From: Sphingopyxis alaskensis RB2256
GTDB lineage: Bacteria; Pseudomonadota; Alphaproteobacteria; Sphingomonadales; Sphingomonadaceae
DNA: 64,000 nt
Assembly (NCBI RefSeq): GCF_000013985.1
Contig: NC_008048.1
Location: 2,418,001 to 2,482,000, forward strand
Direction: 5' to 3'
Part shown: one piece after another, positions 8,073 to 16,743 of the stretch
Position numbering within the stretch: position 1 is the first letter of the stretch
Layout of the letters: each line of letters begins with the position of its first letter
The notes under the pieces: generated by a model
The model's database searches: none
What the model saw: the letters and a program-made list of their open reading frames with translations, nothing else
Told to the model about the DNA's origin: nothing
Program-made: the position numbers and the translations under genes

Positions 8073-9230
8073 TCAGGTCGGCGCCGCCTTCGCCTTGCGC
8101 GCCTGCCGCCACGAGCGCCGCTTCTTCACCATCGCCACCCCGTCGTCCGCGCCCCCCGGCGACGCCGTCAGCGGCACCGCCGGCACCGGCCGCCCCTCGG
8201 CCTCCGCGGCCGCGATCCATTCGCGATACACTTCGGGAATATCGCCCCCCGCCGCCACCCAGCCCGCCTCGCCGCCAAAGCGTTGCACCGGATCGGCGTC
8301 GGGCCGATCCTCGCCGATCTGCAACGGCCCGTGATAGGGCGAGGCAAGCGCGTCCAGCCGCACCAGCGGCACCGCGGGGTCGCCCAGCTGCGCCGCGATC
8401 GCGTCGGGGCCGCCCGCCGCGATCGCGGCATCGCTCGCACGCTGCCGCGCGGCGAGCGCGAGCAGCGCCGCATCGATCTCCGCCCGCGCCTGTTCGTCGA
8501 GTTCCATCCCCTCGAACCCCTCGATCAGCCCCGCCGCCGCATCCTGTGCCACGAGCGCGTCGCCATGCGTCCCGAGCGCCGTCGAGACGCCGCCATGGAT
8601 CACCGTCCGCACCGTCGTGGTCGACGCCTCGGCCATCGCGCCCGCCGCCCCCGCGCCTCCCGCAGGTCCGCTCCCGTCGATCCCCCCTTTCCCGCGCGCG
8701 TCGCTCTCCCTGTTCCCGTTCGTGTCGAGCGAAGTCGAGGCACCCCGCGCTTCGACGCGACCCGCCGAGGCCGCCGCCCCCGCGCTCGCCCGCGTCGAGA
8801 AATAATTGATCGTCGTGCGCTTGCCCCCCGCATCCTGGCCGTAATGGCGCAGGCAGAACATCAGCAGCGCGTCATTATGCTTGCGCCGGAATCCCATCAG
8901 CTTGCCCGCGACAAAGACGGGCACCAGATAGCCGTCGATCGCGCGCTCGAACGCAATATCCTTCAGCCGCGCGACCCCGAAATCGAGCGCCGCCTCCCAC
9001 GCCCGCCGAAAGCTCTCCGCGCCCGGCGCGCGGCGCAGCGTATAGCAATTCGTCTGCGCCATATTGACCATCGCCGCCGCGCGGCTGACCGACCCCGTAT
9101 CGGCGAGCGCGGCGATAAAGGCCTTCTGCCGCTCGGGCGTCCACCCGTCGTGCCGATATTTGCGCGGCACCGGCGTAAAGTCGGGAAGCGGCGGCCGCGC
9201 CGCCTTCGCGATCGGGGTGCGATTCTGCAT
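8073..9230 (-). CDS. Hypothetical protein with helix-turn-helix N terminus and an in-frame repeat
   Basis: A 385-residue protein. The N-terminal third (WTPERQKAFIAALADTG, SVSRAAAMVNM) resembles the helix-turn-helix of terminase small subunits or related proteins, followed by ARLKDIAFERAIDGYLVPVFVAGK. The middle, about residues 155-200, is low complexity. At 8716-8746 it encodes one copy of the CGTGTCGAGCGAAGTCGAG repeat (family B), read in frame as [13 protein letters not shown]. The C-terminal part has no recognised domain. No phage genes are nearby, so a phage origin is not supported. I do not know its function. Confidence 0.75.
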   Translation of the reverse strand: MQNRTPIAKAARPPLPDFTPVPRKYRHDGWTPERQKAFIAALADTGSVSRAAAMVNMAQTNCYTLRRAPGAESFRRAWEAALDFGVARLKDIAFERAIDGYLVPVFVAGKLMGFRRKHNDALLMFCLRHYGQDAGGKRTTINYFSTRASAGAAASAGRVEARGASTSLDTNGNRESDARGKGGIDGSGPAGGAGAAGAMAEASTTTVRTVIHGGVSTALGTHGDALVAQDAAAGLIEGFEGMELDEQARAEIDAALLALAARQRASDAAIAAGGPDAIAAQLGDPAVPLVRLDALASPYHGPLQIGEDRPDADPVQRFGGEAGWVAAGGDIPEVYREWIAAAEAEGRPVPAVPLTASPGGADDGVAMVKKRRSWRQARKAKAAPT

Positions 9231-9268
9231 ATCCTGTTCTCCTGTCGGTCAAAACCGGACAGGATATG
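9228..9268. promoter_or_regulatory. Inverted repeat CATATCCTGT/ACAGGATATG over a start codon
   Basis: Perfect 10-base arms (9228-9237 and 9259-9268) with a 21-base spacer. The inner part can also fold as TCCTGTCGGT-caaa-ACCGGACAGGA with one bulged G. The left arm includes the start codon of the leftward hypothetical gene. It also sits at the left edge of the restriction-modification island. It could be an operator or an mRNA hairpin. Confidence 0.4.
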
Positions 9269-9468
9269 ACGGAGGGGAGGAATGTAGGAAAGGGTTTTGT
9301 TTATGGTTTGTTCTGGAATGAGGGTGGATGGCGTTACGCCCCATCAAAGCCGTAGCTGGCCGCAAAAGATCCAAGGAAATAGATCGAAATCGGTATGTTG
9401 CTTGCCACAAGGCTGATGACATGTTCCCCATATATTCTTATACGGTCGGAACCTTAGGAGAACGACCA

Positions 9469-10332
9469 ATGCGCCGCAATACCGTCACCAAGCTGAAATC
9501 GGACCGTTCGGTATATATGGCTTGTCAGGACAATCTCGCTTTTATGCGCCCGCTGCCCGACGAGAGCATGAAGCTCATCGTGACCTCGCCGCCATACAAT
9601 ATAGGCAAAGCATACGAGCAACGCTCTCCTCTGGCAGAATACGTCAAGGGGCAAGCGCAAGTAATTTCGGAGTGTGTTCGGTTGCTTTCCAAGGGTGGGT
9701 CGCTCTGCTGGCAGGTTGGAAATCACGTTGACCGAGGCGAAATCTTCCCGCTTGATATGGTGCTTTACCCGATTTTCAAAGAGCACGGCCTCAACCTACG
9801 CAATCGGGTGATCTGGCATTTCGAGCATGGCTTGCACTGCTCCAAACGGTTGTCTGGCCGCTATGAGACCATTCTCTGGTTCACAAAGGGTGATAGCTAT
9901 CATTTCGACGTCGACCCCATCCGGGTTCCGGCCAAGTATCCGGGTAAGAAGCATTTTAAGGGGCCTAAAGCAGGGCAACTCTCCGGCAATCCCCTTGGGA
10001 AAAATCCTGGGGATGTGTGGATATTTCCCAACGTCAAATCCAATCACGTCGAGAAGACGAGTCATCCATGTCAGTTCCCTGTCGAACTGGTCGAGAGGCT
10101 AGTATTGGCATTGACTGAACCCGGTGACGCCGTATTTGATCCTTACATGGGGGTAGGCTCCTCTGTCGTTGCAGCTGCCATGCACGATCGCATAGGCTAT
10201 GGCTGTGACGTGGTATCGGAGTACGTCGACATTGCATGGCACCGGGTTCACGCATTGCGCGCTGGAACTTTGAAAACTCGACCAATGAACAAGCCGGTTT
10301 ATGATCCTAGCTTGCCGAAGGGCGGGCACTAA
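9469..10332 (+). CDS. DNA methyltransferase of a BglII-type restriction-modification system
   Basis: A 287-residue methyltransferase. TSPPYN (motif IV) is at residues 39-44 and the AdoMet-binding DPYMGVGSS (motif I) at 224-232; the IV-before-I order marks the beta class, and SPPY fits N4-cytosine or N6-adenine methylation. The start is ATG 9469 because AGGAG lies eight bases upstream (9456-9460); the frame is open further left to 9328 but without a site. The stop overlaps the endonuclease start by one base. Codon use is markedly less GC-rich than in neighbours, which suggests horizontal acquisition. It would protect host DNA from the next gene product. Confidence 0.93.
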   Translation: MRRNTVTKLKSDRSVYMACQDNLAFMRPLPDESMKLIVTSPPYNIGKAYEQRSPLAEYVKGQAQVISECVRLLSKGGSLCWQVGNHVDRGEIFPLDMVLYPIFKEHGLNLRNRVIWHFEHGLHCSKRLSGRYETILWFTKGDSYHFDVDPIRVPAKYPGKKHFKGPKAGQLSGNPLGKNPGDVWIFPNVKSNHVEKTSHPCQFPVELVERLVLALTEPGDAVFDPYMGVGSSVVAAAMHDRIGYGCDVVSEYVDIAWHRVHALRAGTLKTRPMNKPVYDPSLPKGGH

Positions 10333-10943
10333 TGAGGATCGTTCAATACTATTCTCATCTTAACGGCTTCGAGTTCCTCAAGTATCACAAAGCCCACATC
10401 TGGGATGATCTCGAAGCCGTCGTAGCTGCTGTCGATGCCGAAGCCTGTCGGACCAAGGCGTCAGCGGAGGCTCGGAAAGAAGGGCGTCTGCTATACTCCC
10501 CAGTGGATATGAACAAAGAGTTCGCGCGCCTATTTGCGGACCATCATTGGACCGAGCGACGGGTTACAAACTGGCTGTCAGAGGACACCTCGCTATTGCG
10601 GGATATAATGTCCCTTGAACCGCAGGCGCAGAAGGAAATGATTGAGGCGCGAGGCCTTGAGCCGATTATGACCTACAATCAAACCGATTTCGTGAAGGAT
10701 AGGGTAGCGGTCGAAATACAGTTCGGCAAATATGCGTTTGTCGCGCATGACCTGTTCGTTAAACATATGTCATTCTTCATTAGCGATGACATAGACGTCG
10801 GTATCGAGGTCGTGCCCATGAAGTCGATGGAACGCGAAATGTCTTCTGGGGTTCCCTACTACGAGCGGGACCTATTCAATCTCATGCGGCAGGGACGTGG
10901 CATTCCCGCGGTACCGATCATCTTGGTCGGCGTCGCGCCCTGA
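10332..10943 (+). CDS. Type II restriction endonuclease, BglII family
   Basis: A 203-residue protein. It carries D119, E128 and Q130 in the segment TDFVKDRVAVEIQFGKYAF, with the same spacing as the D84, E93, Q95 active-site residues of BglII (223 residues). Further similarity is visible in the C-terminal half: KHMSFFI, a YYERDLFNLM segment and IPAVPIILVGV aligned with the BglII C-terminal core. It should cut DNA in a metal-dependent way; a GATC-centred site such as that of BglII or BamHI is possible but not shown. It is coupled to the methyltransferase by a TAATG overlap and shares its low GC. Confidence 0.9.
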   Translation: MRIVQYYSHLNGFEFLKYHKAHIWDDLEAVVAAVDAEACRTKASAEARKEGRLLYSPVDMNKEFARLFADHHWTERRVTNWLSEDTSLLRDIMSLEPQAQKEMIEARGLEPIMTYNQTDFVKDRVAVEIQFGKYAFVAHDLFVKHMSFFISDDIDVGIEVVPMKSMEREMSSGVPYYERDLFNLMRQGRGIPAVPIILVGVAP

Positions 10944-11034
10944 CCGCCGACCAGTCGCCATAGCCGCGAACGTCGCCTTCTTGTTAATCTACGCCCAAAA
11001 AATTTTCTGGCCGCCGACAGCTGCTAGGCAGCGG

Positions 11035-11592
11035 CTATTTCACCTCCCGCCACGCCCCCACCGCCAAATCCCCGATCTCCCACCCCCCGATCCGCCAGCG
11101 CACCAGCCGCAGCGTCGGATGGCCGACCGCCGCCGTCATCCGCCGCACCTGGCGGTTGCGGCCTTCGGTGATGGTGAGTTCGAGCCATGAGTCGGGCACG
11201 CTCTTGCGGTATCGCACCGGCGGGTCGCGGTCCCACAGCTTTGGCGCCCCGATGCGGCGGACGGTCGCGGGGCGGGTCGGGCCGTCGTTCAGCGTGACGC
11301 CGCGGGCGAGCGCATCCAGCGCGGCGTCATCGGGCTCGCCCTCGACCTGCGCCAGATAGGTTTTGGGCATCTTGTGCTTCGGCGACGATATCCGCGCCTG
11401 GAGCGCGCCGTCGTCGGTCAGGACGAGCAGGCCTTCGCTGTCCTTGTCCAGCCGCCCGGCGGGATAGACGCCCGGCACGTCGATATAGTCGGACAGCGTC
11501 GCGCGCCCGCCGCCGGTCCCGTCCGCGCCGCCGCGATCGGTGAATTGCGACAGCACGCCGTACGGCTTGTTGAACAGGATCAGGCGGGGCAA
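11035..11592 (-). CDS. rluE: 23S rRNA pseudouridine synthase, RluE/RsuA type
   Basis: A 185-residue protein. It begins [18 protein letters not shown] if the TTG at 11592 is used; GAGGAGG lies five bases upstream of that codon. The catalytic aspartate is in [16 protein letters not shown] near residue 62, and the C terminus carries [25 protein letters not shown]. The absence of an S4 domain and the length fit RluE, which modifies a uridine near 2457 of 23S rRNA. The frame stays open upstream, but that extension translates the palindromic repeat at 11632-11704 and is not believed to be protein. The RluE subgroup is likely, not proven. Confidence 0.85.
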   Translation of the reverse strand: MPRLILFNKPYGVLSQFTDRGGADGTGGGRATLSDYIDVPGVYPAGRLDKDSEGLLVLTDDGALQARISSPKHKMPKTYLAQVEGEPDDAALDALARGVTLNDGPTRPATVRRIGAPKLWDRDPPVRYRKSVPDSWLELTITEGRNRQVRRMTAAVGHPTLRLVRWRIGGWEIGDLAVGAWREVK

Positions 11593-11631
11593 CCGGGCCT
11601 CCTCGGCTATCAAGAAACCCAACTGTAACCA

Positions 11632-11704
11632 TTCGTGTCGAGCGAAGTCGAGACACGCCTGGAACGCGCCTGCCCTCGCGTGTCTCGACTTCGCTCGACA
11701 CGAA
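11632..11704. repeat. Paired palindromic repeat (family B)
   Basis: Two 27-base arms, 11632-11658 and 11678-11704, are perfect reverse complements (TTCGTGTCGAGCGAAGTCGAG plus ACACGC), separated by 19 bases. The same unit occurs as a pair at 27203-27286 and singly within the gene at 8073-9230. It lies between typA and rluE. Confidence 0.85.
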
Positions 11705-11765
11705 CGGACAGCGAGGCGCGAGCGGAAAGGGCGCGCGTGAACAGGAAAGCGGGCCGCCGCACTCA

Positions 11766-11799
11766 AAAGAAAAACCGGCGGCCGTTTCGGGCCGCCGGT
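11766..11799 (-). terminator. Rho-independent terminator of typA
   Basis: On the minus strand the 10-base stem ACCGGCGGCC/GGCCGCCGGT (11774-11799) is followed by a T-rich run. It lies seven bases after the typA stop. Confidence 0.85.
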
Positions 11800-11806
11800 C
11801 TGTATC

Positions 11807-13639
11807 TTACGCCGCTTCCTTCTTGCGGCTCGCCTTCTTGCGCTCGTGCGGGTCGAGGATCGCCTTGCGGATGCGGATGTTCTTCGGCGTCACCTCGACC
11901 ATCTCGTCATCGTCGATATAGGCGATCGCCTGTTCGAGCGTCATGCGCCGCGGCGGCGTCAGGCGGATCGCATCGTCCTTGCCCGTCGAACGGAAGTTGG
12001 TGAGCTGTTTCGACTTCATCGGGTTGACCTCAAGGTCTTCGGGCTTGGCATTCTCGCCGATGATCATCCCCTCATAGAGCGCCTCGCCGGGCGAGACGAA
12101 GAGGATGCCGCGCTCTTCGAGCGGGCCGAGCGCATAGGCCACCGCTTCGCCATTGCCGTTCGAGATGAGGACGCCATTCTTGCGGCCCTCGATCACGCCC
12201 TTGTACGGGCCATATTTCTCGAACAGGCGGTTCATGATGCCGGTGCCGCGCGTGTCCGACAGAAACTCGCCATGATAGCCGATCAGGCCGCGCGAGGGGC
12301 CGCTGAAGGTGATGCGCGTCTTGCCGCCGCCCGACGGGCGCATGTCGGTGAGGTCGGCCTTGCGCAGCTGCATCTTCTCGACCACCGTGCCGCTATGCTC
12401 GTCGTCGACGTCGATGACGACGGTTTCATAGGGCTCGGTGCGCTGGCCGCTCTCGTCGGTCTGATAGAGGACGCGCGGGCGGCTGATGCCGAGTTCGAAG
12501 CCTTCGCGGCGCATCGTTTCGATGAGCACGCCGAGCTGAAGCTCGCCGCGGCCGGCGACCTCGAAACTGTCCTTGTCGGCGCTTTCGGTGATGCGGATCG
12601 CGACATTGGTTTCGGCTTCGCGGTACAGCCGGTCGCGGATCATGCGGCTCGTCACCTTGCTGCCCTCGCGGCCCGCCATCGGCGAATCGTTGACGGCAAA
12701 GCGCATCGACAGCGTCGGCGGGTCGATCGGCTGCGCGGCGATCGGCTCGGTCACGCTGGTGTCGGCGATGGTGTTCGCGACGGTCGCCTGCGCCAGCCCC
12801 GCGATCGCGACGATGTCGCCCGCCTTCGCCTCGTCGACGGGGACGCGGTCGAGCCCGCGGAAGGCGAGCAGTTTCGACGCGCGACCGGTTTCGATCACCT
12901 TGCCGTCCATGTCGAGCGCGTGGATCGGCTGGTTGACCTTGACCGACCCCGACTGGACGCGGCCGGTCAGGATCCGGCCGATGAAATTGTCGCGGTCGAG
13001 CAGCGTCGCGAGGAAGGTGAAGGGCGCATTTTCGTCGAGCCCCGGCGCGGGGACATGGCGGACGATCGTTTCGAACAGCGGCTCCAGCGTGCCGTCGCGC
13101 GCTTCGGGGTCGGGCGAGGCATAGCCGCCGCGGCCCGAGGCATAGAGGATCGGGAAATCGAGCTGCTCGTCACTGGCCTCGAGCGTCAGGAACAGTTCGA
13201 ACACCTCGTCGAGCACTTCGGCGGCGCGCGCGTCGCTGCGGTCGATCTTGTTGACGACGACGATCGGTTTGAGGCCCAGCGCGAGCGCCTTGCCGGTGAC
13301 GAACTTGGTCTGCGGCATCGGCCCTTCGGCGGCGTCGACGAGCAGGATGACGCCGTCGACCATGCTCAGGATGCGCTCGACCTCGCCGCCGAAATCGGCG
13401 TGGCCCGGCGTGTCGACGATGTTGATCCGCGTCGCATCATCGCCCTCGCCCCATTCGACGCTGGTGCATTTCGCCAGGATGGTGATCCCGCGCTCTTTCT
13501 CCAGGTCATTGGAATCCATGGCTCTTTCTTCGACGCGCTGGTTGTCGCGAAAGGTGCCCGACTGGCGGAAAAGCTGGTCGACGAGCGTGGTTTTGCCGTG
13601 ATCGACGTGCGCTATAATGGCGATATTGCGGAGCGACAT
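11807..13639 (-). CDS. typA: Translational GTPase TypA/BipA
   Basis: A 610-residue GTPase. The G1 motif AHVDHGKTT is at residues 10-18, the switch I region ERGITI near residue 49, [11 protein letters not shown] (G3) near residue 76 and NKID (G4) near residue 131. EF-G-like domains II, III and V follow, with the TypA-specific [13 protein letters not shown] near residue 452 and KKEAA at the end. TypA binds ribosomes and is needed for ribosome assembly or stress and cold adaptation. It is full length for the family and stands alone with its own terminator. Confidence 0.97.
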   Translation of the reverse strand: MSLRNIAIIAHVDHGKTTLVDQLFRQSGTFRDNQRVEERAMDSNDLEKERGITILAKCTSVEWGEGDDATRINIVDTPGHADFGGEVERILSMVDGVILLVDAAEGPMPQTKFVTGKALALGLKPIVVVNKIDRSDARAAEVLDEVFELFLTLEASDEQLDFPILYASGRGGYASPDPEARDGTLEPLFETIVRHVPAPGLDENAPFTFLATLLDRDNFIGRILTGRVQSGSVKVNQPIHALDMDGKVIETGRASKLLAFRGLDRVPVDEAKAGDIVAIAGLAQATVANTIADTSVTEPIAAQPIDPPTLSMRFAVNDSPMAGREGSKVTSRMIRDRLYREAETNVAIRITESADKDSFEVAGRGELQLGVLIETMRREGFELGISRPRVLYQTDESGQRTEPYETVVIDVDDEHSGTVVEKMQLRKADLTDMRPSGGGKTRITFSGPSRGLIGYHGEFLSDTRGTGIMNRLFEKYGPYKGVIEGRKNGVLISNGNGEAVAYALGPLEERGILFVSPGEALYEGMIIGENAKPEDLEVNPMKSKQLTNFRSTGKDDAIRLTPPRRMTLEQAIAYIDDDEMVEVTPKNIRIRKAILDPHERKKASRKKEAA

Positions 13640-13693
13640 GGAAAAAAAGGCCTTTTGTGGAGATGAGCGGCAGCGCCGTGGCTGGGCGCGCCC

Positions 13694-14623
13694 TTAGCGA
13701 TTATCCTGCTGCGGCGCAACAAAAGCGAGGTTGGCCGGATTGTATAATGATCGTGCTTCGCGTCGGCGCAGCCGCTGCACGAGGTCCTTCTCGAACGCCG
13801 CCCGCCACGCGGACAGCGCAGCGATGAAGCCATCGCTGTTTGCCGCCTTGTCGTGCATGTCGGCCAGCACGCGCGAGGCCGCCAGAAGCTCGCGTCGCTC
13901 GGCGCCAAACGGCGGGGCCGGATAGCGCTCGGCGATCAGCCCGAGCTGGTGGCGCGCAGCGGCCAGCAGCGCGCGCGCCGCGACGGGATCGGCGCGTCGC
14001 GCCATGCCGGTCGCGCCGCGCAGCGCAAAGTCGATCAGCCGCAACTGGTCGTCGAGGGCGCGTCGACCGGGCGGGTCGCCATCGGGACAGGGCGCGATCG
14101 CGCGCACATAGGCGGCAAGTGCCGCGAGCATCGCCGGCGTCGGCTCGCGTCCGGCGAACTCGTCGACAATCAAGTCGCGGACAAAGGATTCCAGCGCGCC
14201 GCCCGCCGGATCGCGCGACACTTTGCCCGGCCGCGCCAGATCGGGGATGGTGACGGGGTCAAAGCGGCCATTGCCACGCGCGGCTCCAAAGAAACTGTGG
14301 GTAACATCGGCCGTCCCCGCCCGGTCCGACACGCCCGCCATCAGGAAATGCGCGTTGTCACGGCCATTGACATGACAACCGGCGCAGCTCAGCCCGGCCT
14401 TGGCGGCCTGGCCGCCGAGCAGTCGCGGGCTGTTGAACAGCGCCTCTCCGGCCTGCACCTCCACCGCTGCGCTGCCCAGGCAAGCCGCAGGCTGCGTCGA
14501 CAGGGCGGCAAGCTCGGCTCCGGGAGCCGTCCAACGCAGTATTTCGAACGGCGGCGGCGCGGCGGCGGGGGTCGCGGGAACGGCAAGCGCCAGCGCGCCG
14601 ACAATGCCGCCGGTGCGCAGCAT
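13694..14623 (-). CDS. Secreted c-type cytochrome, MauG/CCP-like
   Basis: A 309-residue protein with an N-terminal signal peptide (about residues 1-22). One heme-binding motif CAGCH lies near residue 80, in LSCAGCHVNGRDNAHF. The downstream FGAARGNGRFDP, IPDLARP and LESFVRDLIVDEF segments resemble parts of di-heme cytochrome c peroxidase/MauG proteins, but a second CxxCH is absent, so it may be a mono-heme relative. It would be periplasmic. Its start codon overlaps the stop of the upstream TPR gene by one base, which implies co-translation and a shared process. The partner protein and substrate are unknown. Confidence 0.7.
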   Translation of the reverse strand: MLRTGGIVGALALAVPATPAAAPPPFEILRWTAPGAELAALSTQPAACLGSAAVEVQAGEALFNSPRLLGGQAAKAGLSCAGCHVNGRDNAHFLMAGVSDRAGTADVTHSFFGAARGNGRFDPVTIPDLARPGKVSRDPAGGALESFVRDLIVDEFAGREPTPAMLAALAAYVRAIAPCPDGDPPGRRALDDQLRLIDFALRGATGMARRADPVAARALLAAARHQLGLIAERYPAPPFGAERRELLAASRVLADMHDKAANSDGFIAALSAWRAAFEKDLVQRLRRREARSLYNPANLAFVAPQQDNR

Positions 14624-15546
14624 CAGCTTGCCGATCGCACTTTCTCCTCGATCCAGCGGCGCAGTTCATCGGCCTCGTTGCAACCAAAACCGCAGATCGC
14701 GTCGAGCCGCGCCAGATGCGCCTTCGCCCCGGCAACATCGCCCCGCTCGAGCTTCAGCTCGCCATAATATTCGATCGCGCCGCGGTGGGTCGGCGCGATC
14801 GCAAGCGCGTCGCGATAATAGGCTTCGGCCGCGTCGTGACGCCCAAGCTTGCGGTTCGCGAAGCCGAGGTAAGTCAGCACATCGGGGTGCGGCCCCGCCG
14901 CCCAGAGCGCGGCGTCGAGTTTCGCGATCGCCGCTTCGTAACGATGTTCGTTGATGAGCGCGACGGCCGCAACATAGGTCGTGTCGAGCGCTTCTGCCGA
15001 TGGCGGCCGCACATCGGGCGCGACCGCAGCACTTGCCTGCGGCCTCGCGGCGATCGCAGCCTCCAGCCGGGCGATCGCATCGGCAAGCTTTGCCGAATCG
15101 GCACAGCCGCCCGCGCATTGTTGCTGCATCATTTTCAGTGCCTGCAACTGCTCGTCCGCCTTGCCGGCCTTGCCGAGTTTCGCGTGCGCGATGCCCAGAT
15201 CGCGGCGCGCCTCGACCATTTTCCCATCGTGGCGCACTGCCGTTGCGAGTGGCTTTACCGCGCGCGAAAAATCGCCCAGCGCCATATGGCTGGCGCCGAG
15301 CAGATAATTGGCCTGCGGGTTCGCGGGGACGGCTGCCACGACCTTTTTGAGAGCTTTCGCCGCCTCGGCATAGCGGCCCGCGGCAAAGGCATCGACGCCC
15401 TTCTGATAGTCGATGGTCGGGTCATAGATACTCTGGCTCGGCGGCGCGCCGCCTCCCCCGCCACCGCCGCCCGCCGCAAGGGCGAGGGGCGCCGCCAGCG
15501 CCGCACAGGCGGCGAGCAGAAGCAAGGATGACCGGTAGTAGCGCAT
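14623..15546 (-). CDS. Secreted TPR-repeat protein
   Basis: A 307-residue protein with a signal peptide ending at about residue 25, then a run of glycines. TPR units are visible: YQKGVDAFAAGRYAEAAKAL (about 46-65), NYLLGASHMALGDFSRAVKPL, then a second block with NEHRYEAAIAKLDAAL and TYLGFANRKLGRHDAAEAYY. Two cysteine pairs occur, QQQCAGGC in the middle and CGFGC near the C terminus, which may form disulfides in the periplasm. It is coupled by a one-base overlap to the c-type cytochrome gene, so it is probably a scaffold or assembly partner. This role is inference. Confidence 0.75.
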   Translation of the reverse strand: MRYYRSSLLLLAACAALAAPLALAAGGGGGGGGAPPSQSIYDPTIDYQKGVDAFAAGRYAEAAKALKKVVAAVPANPQANYLLGASHMALGDFSRAVKPLATAVRHDGKMVEARRDLGIAHAKLGKAGKADEQLQALKMMQQQCAGGCADSAKLADAIARLEAAIAARPQASAAVAPDVRPPSAEALDTTYVAAVALINEHRYEAAIAKLDAALWAAGPHPDVLTYLGFANRKLGRHDAAEAYYRDALAIAPTHRGAIEYYGELKLERGDVAGAKAHLARLDAICGFGCNEADELRRWIEEKVRSAS

Positions 15547-15610
15547 GGCGTGTCGCTCCTCGGTGCGGAGACGGCTCAGTCTACCACAGAAGCGACCGAT
15601 GCGAAACGGA

Positions 15611-16273
15611 TCAAAGCATCGCGATCAACCGCTCGACTTCCTGCCCCGCGGCGCGGGCAGCATGGCGCAGGTTCGTCTGGAATGCGCCCCCGCTGTCACA
15701 ATTCGCCTCGTCGGTCACCGCCTTGATCGCCGCCCATGGCTTGCCGAGCCGCATCGCCGCCTGCGCCACCGCGCCGACCTCCATGTCGACGAGCGTTGCG
15801 CCGAGCGACGTGAGATCGGCGGCGGCATCGGGACAGGCGATGAAACTGTCGCCGCTGGCGATGCGCGCGTGCGGCAGGTCGAGCCCCGGATCCGCCATCG
15901 CCGCGAAATGCGCGCCCGACGATCCCCGCCCCGGCTCGCCTATCGGCCAGTCGCCCGCACGATAGCGACGGAAGCGGCCGGGCTCGGTCGCGCCATAATC
16001 ATGCTGCAACGCCTCGGCGATCCAATAGGCGCCCGGCGGCGCGCCGAGCGATCCGCAAGTGCCCGTCATCATAATGAGGTCAGCGTCGCCGCCGAGCACG
16101 CCTACCACCAGCGCGGCGTTGACCTTGCCGAGCCCGCAGGTGGCGATGGCGACCTCATGGCCATCCGCGGCGATGCGACGGACGGCGAAGGGATCGTCGC
16201 TGCGTTCGCCGACGTCCGGAAACAATGCGTTGGCCTCTTCGGGAAGTGCGGCGAGAATCAGGATATGGGCCAT
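15611..16273 (-). CDS. mtnN: 5'-methylthioadenosine/S-adenosylhomocysteine nucleosidase
   Basis: A 220-residue protein beginning MAHILILAALPEEANAL. The family active-site residues are visible: Glu in ALPEEA near residue 11, the Met-Glu pair in VDMEVGAVAQ near residue 170, and the catalytic Asp in KAVTDEAN near residue 192; TGTCGSLG lies near residue 70. The enzyme cleaves adenine from methylthioadenosine and S-adenosylhomocysteine in the cytoplasm, recycling AdoMet by-products. The ATG at 16273 is used because homologous sequence starts there. I saw no SAM or SAH riboswitch in the leader. Confidence 0.85.
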   Translation of the reverse strand: MAHILILAALPEEANALFPDVGERSDDPFAVRRIAADGHEVAIATCGLGKVNAALVVGVLGGDADLIMMTGTCGSLGAPPGAYWIAEALQHDYGATEPGRFRRYRAGDWPIGEPGRGSSGAHFAAMADPGLDLPHARIASGDSFIACPDAAADLTSLGATLVDMEVGAVAQAAMRLGKPWAAIKAVTDEANCDSGGAFQTNLRHAARAAGQEVERLIAML

Positions 16274-16743
16274 CGGTTTCCTGTAGCGTCGGAGCGGGCG
16301 GGTGGGAAAGATTCGCGTATGCGCGGCCGGTTGCGACCCCAAGCGGACGTTTCCTTCGACCTCACTCTGAACCTGTTTGGCCTTTATCCCTTTCGGGCAA
16401 ATATCTGCCGGGTTCCGGGGCATCGTAGAGCAGCACCTGACTTTTGGACGCCCATGAACCCCGGCCTTGGCCGGGGTCCGGCCCTCCCCTGTCCCAAAGG
16501 GATAAGCGCCAACTGGTTTCAGGGGCCATCGCCCGGTCGTTTCCTTCGGCGCTGCGTTTGATCGAAGGTCGGGCCATAAAGGCGACCGTATCGGGGCGCA
16601 TGTCCGTATATTTTGCCGCTTCAAGCGTGCCATCGCGTGCCATAGCGGGCGATGGCGGCGCCGCTCCGTCCGCGTCCTCGCGAGCGGCGGCGCCACAGGC
16701 GCATACTTGCCAAGCGCCCGTCGGGCCGTCATCGCTCTCTCCC
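16274..16743. other. 470-base intergenic region without a supported gene
   Basis: It lies between mtnN and the divergent symporter gene. It contains TTATCCCTTT at 16384-16393 and its reverse complement at 16497-16506, and a GC hairpin CCCCGGCC-tt-GGCCGGGG around 16456. The minus strand keeps an open frame through most of it, but its third codon positions are not GC-biased as in native genes here, so I do not call it coding. Confidence 0.5.

Noticed and set aside
8073..9230. Prophage remnant on the basis of a terminase-like N terminus
   Set aside because: No other phage gene, integrase or attachment site nearby; the similarity is limited to a helix-turn-helix.
11593..11766. N-terminal extension of the RluE gene
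   Set aside because: It would translate the palindromic repeat; GAGGAGG before TTG 11592 gives a better start.
16274..16400. SAM or SAH riboswitch upstream of the MTA/SAH nucleosidase
   Set aside because: No recognisable conserved core of these riboswitch classes.
16362..16740. Open frames on the minus strand upstream of mtnN
   Set aside because: Third codon positions show no GC bias like native genes and no family was recognised; there is no Shine-Dalgarno sequence.
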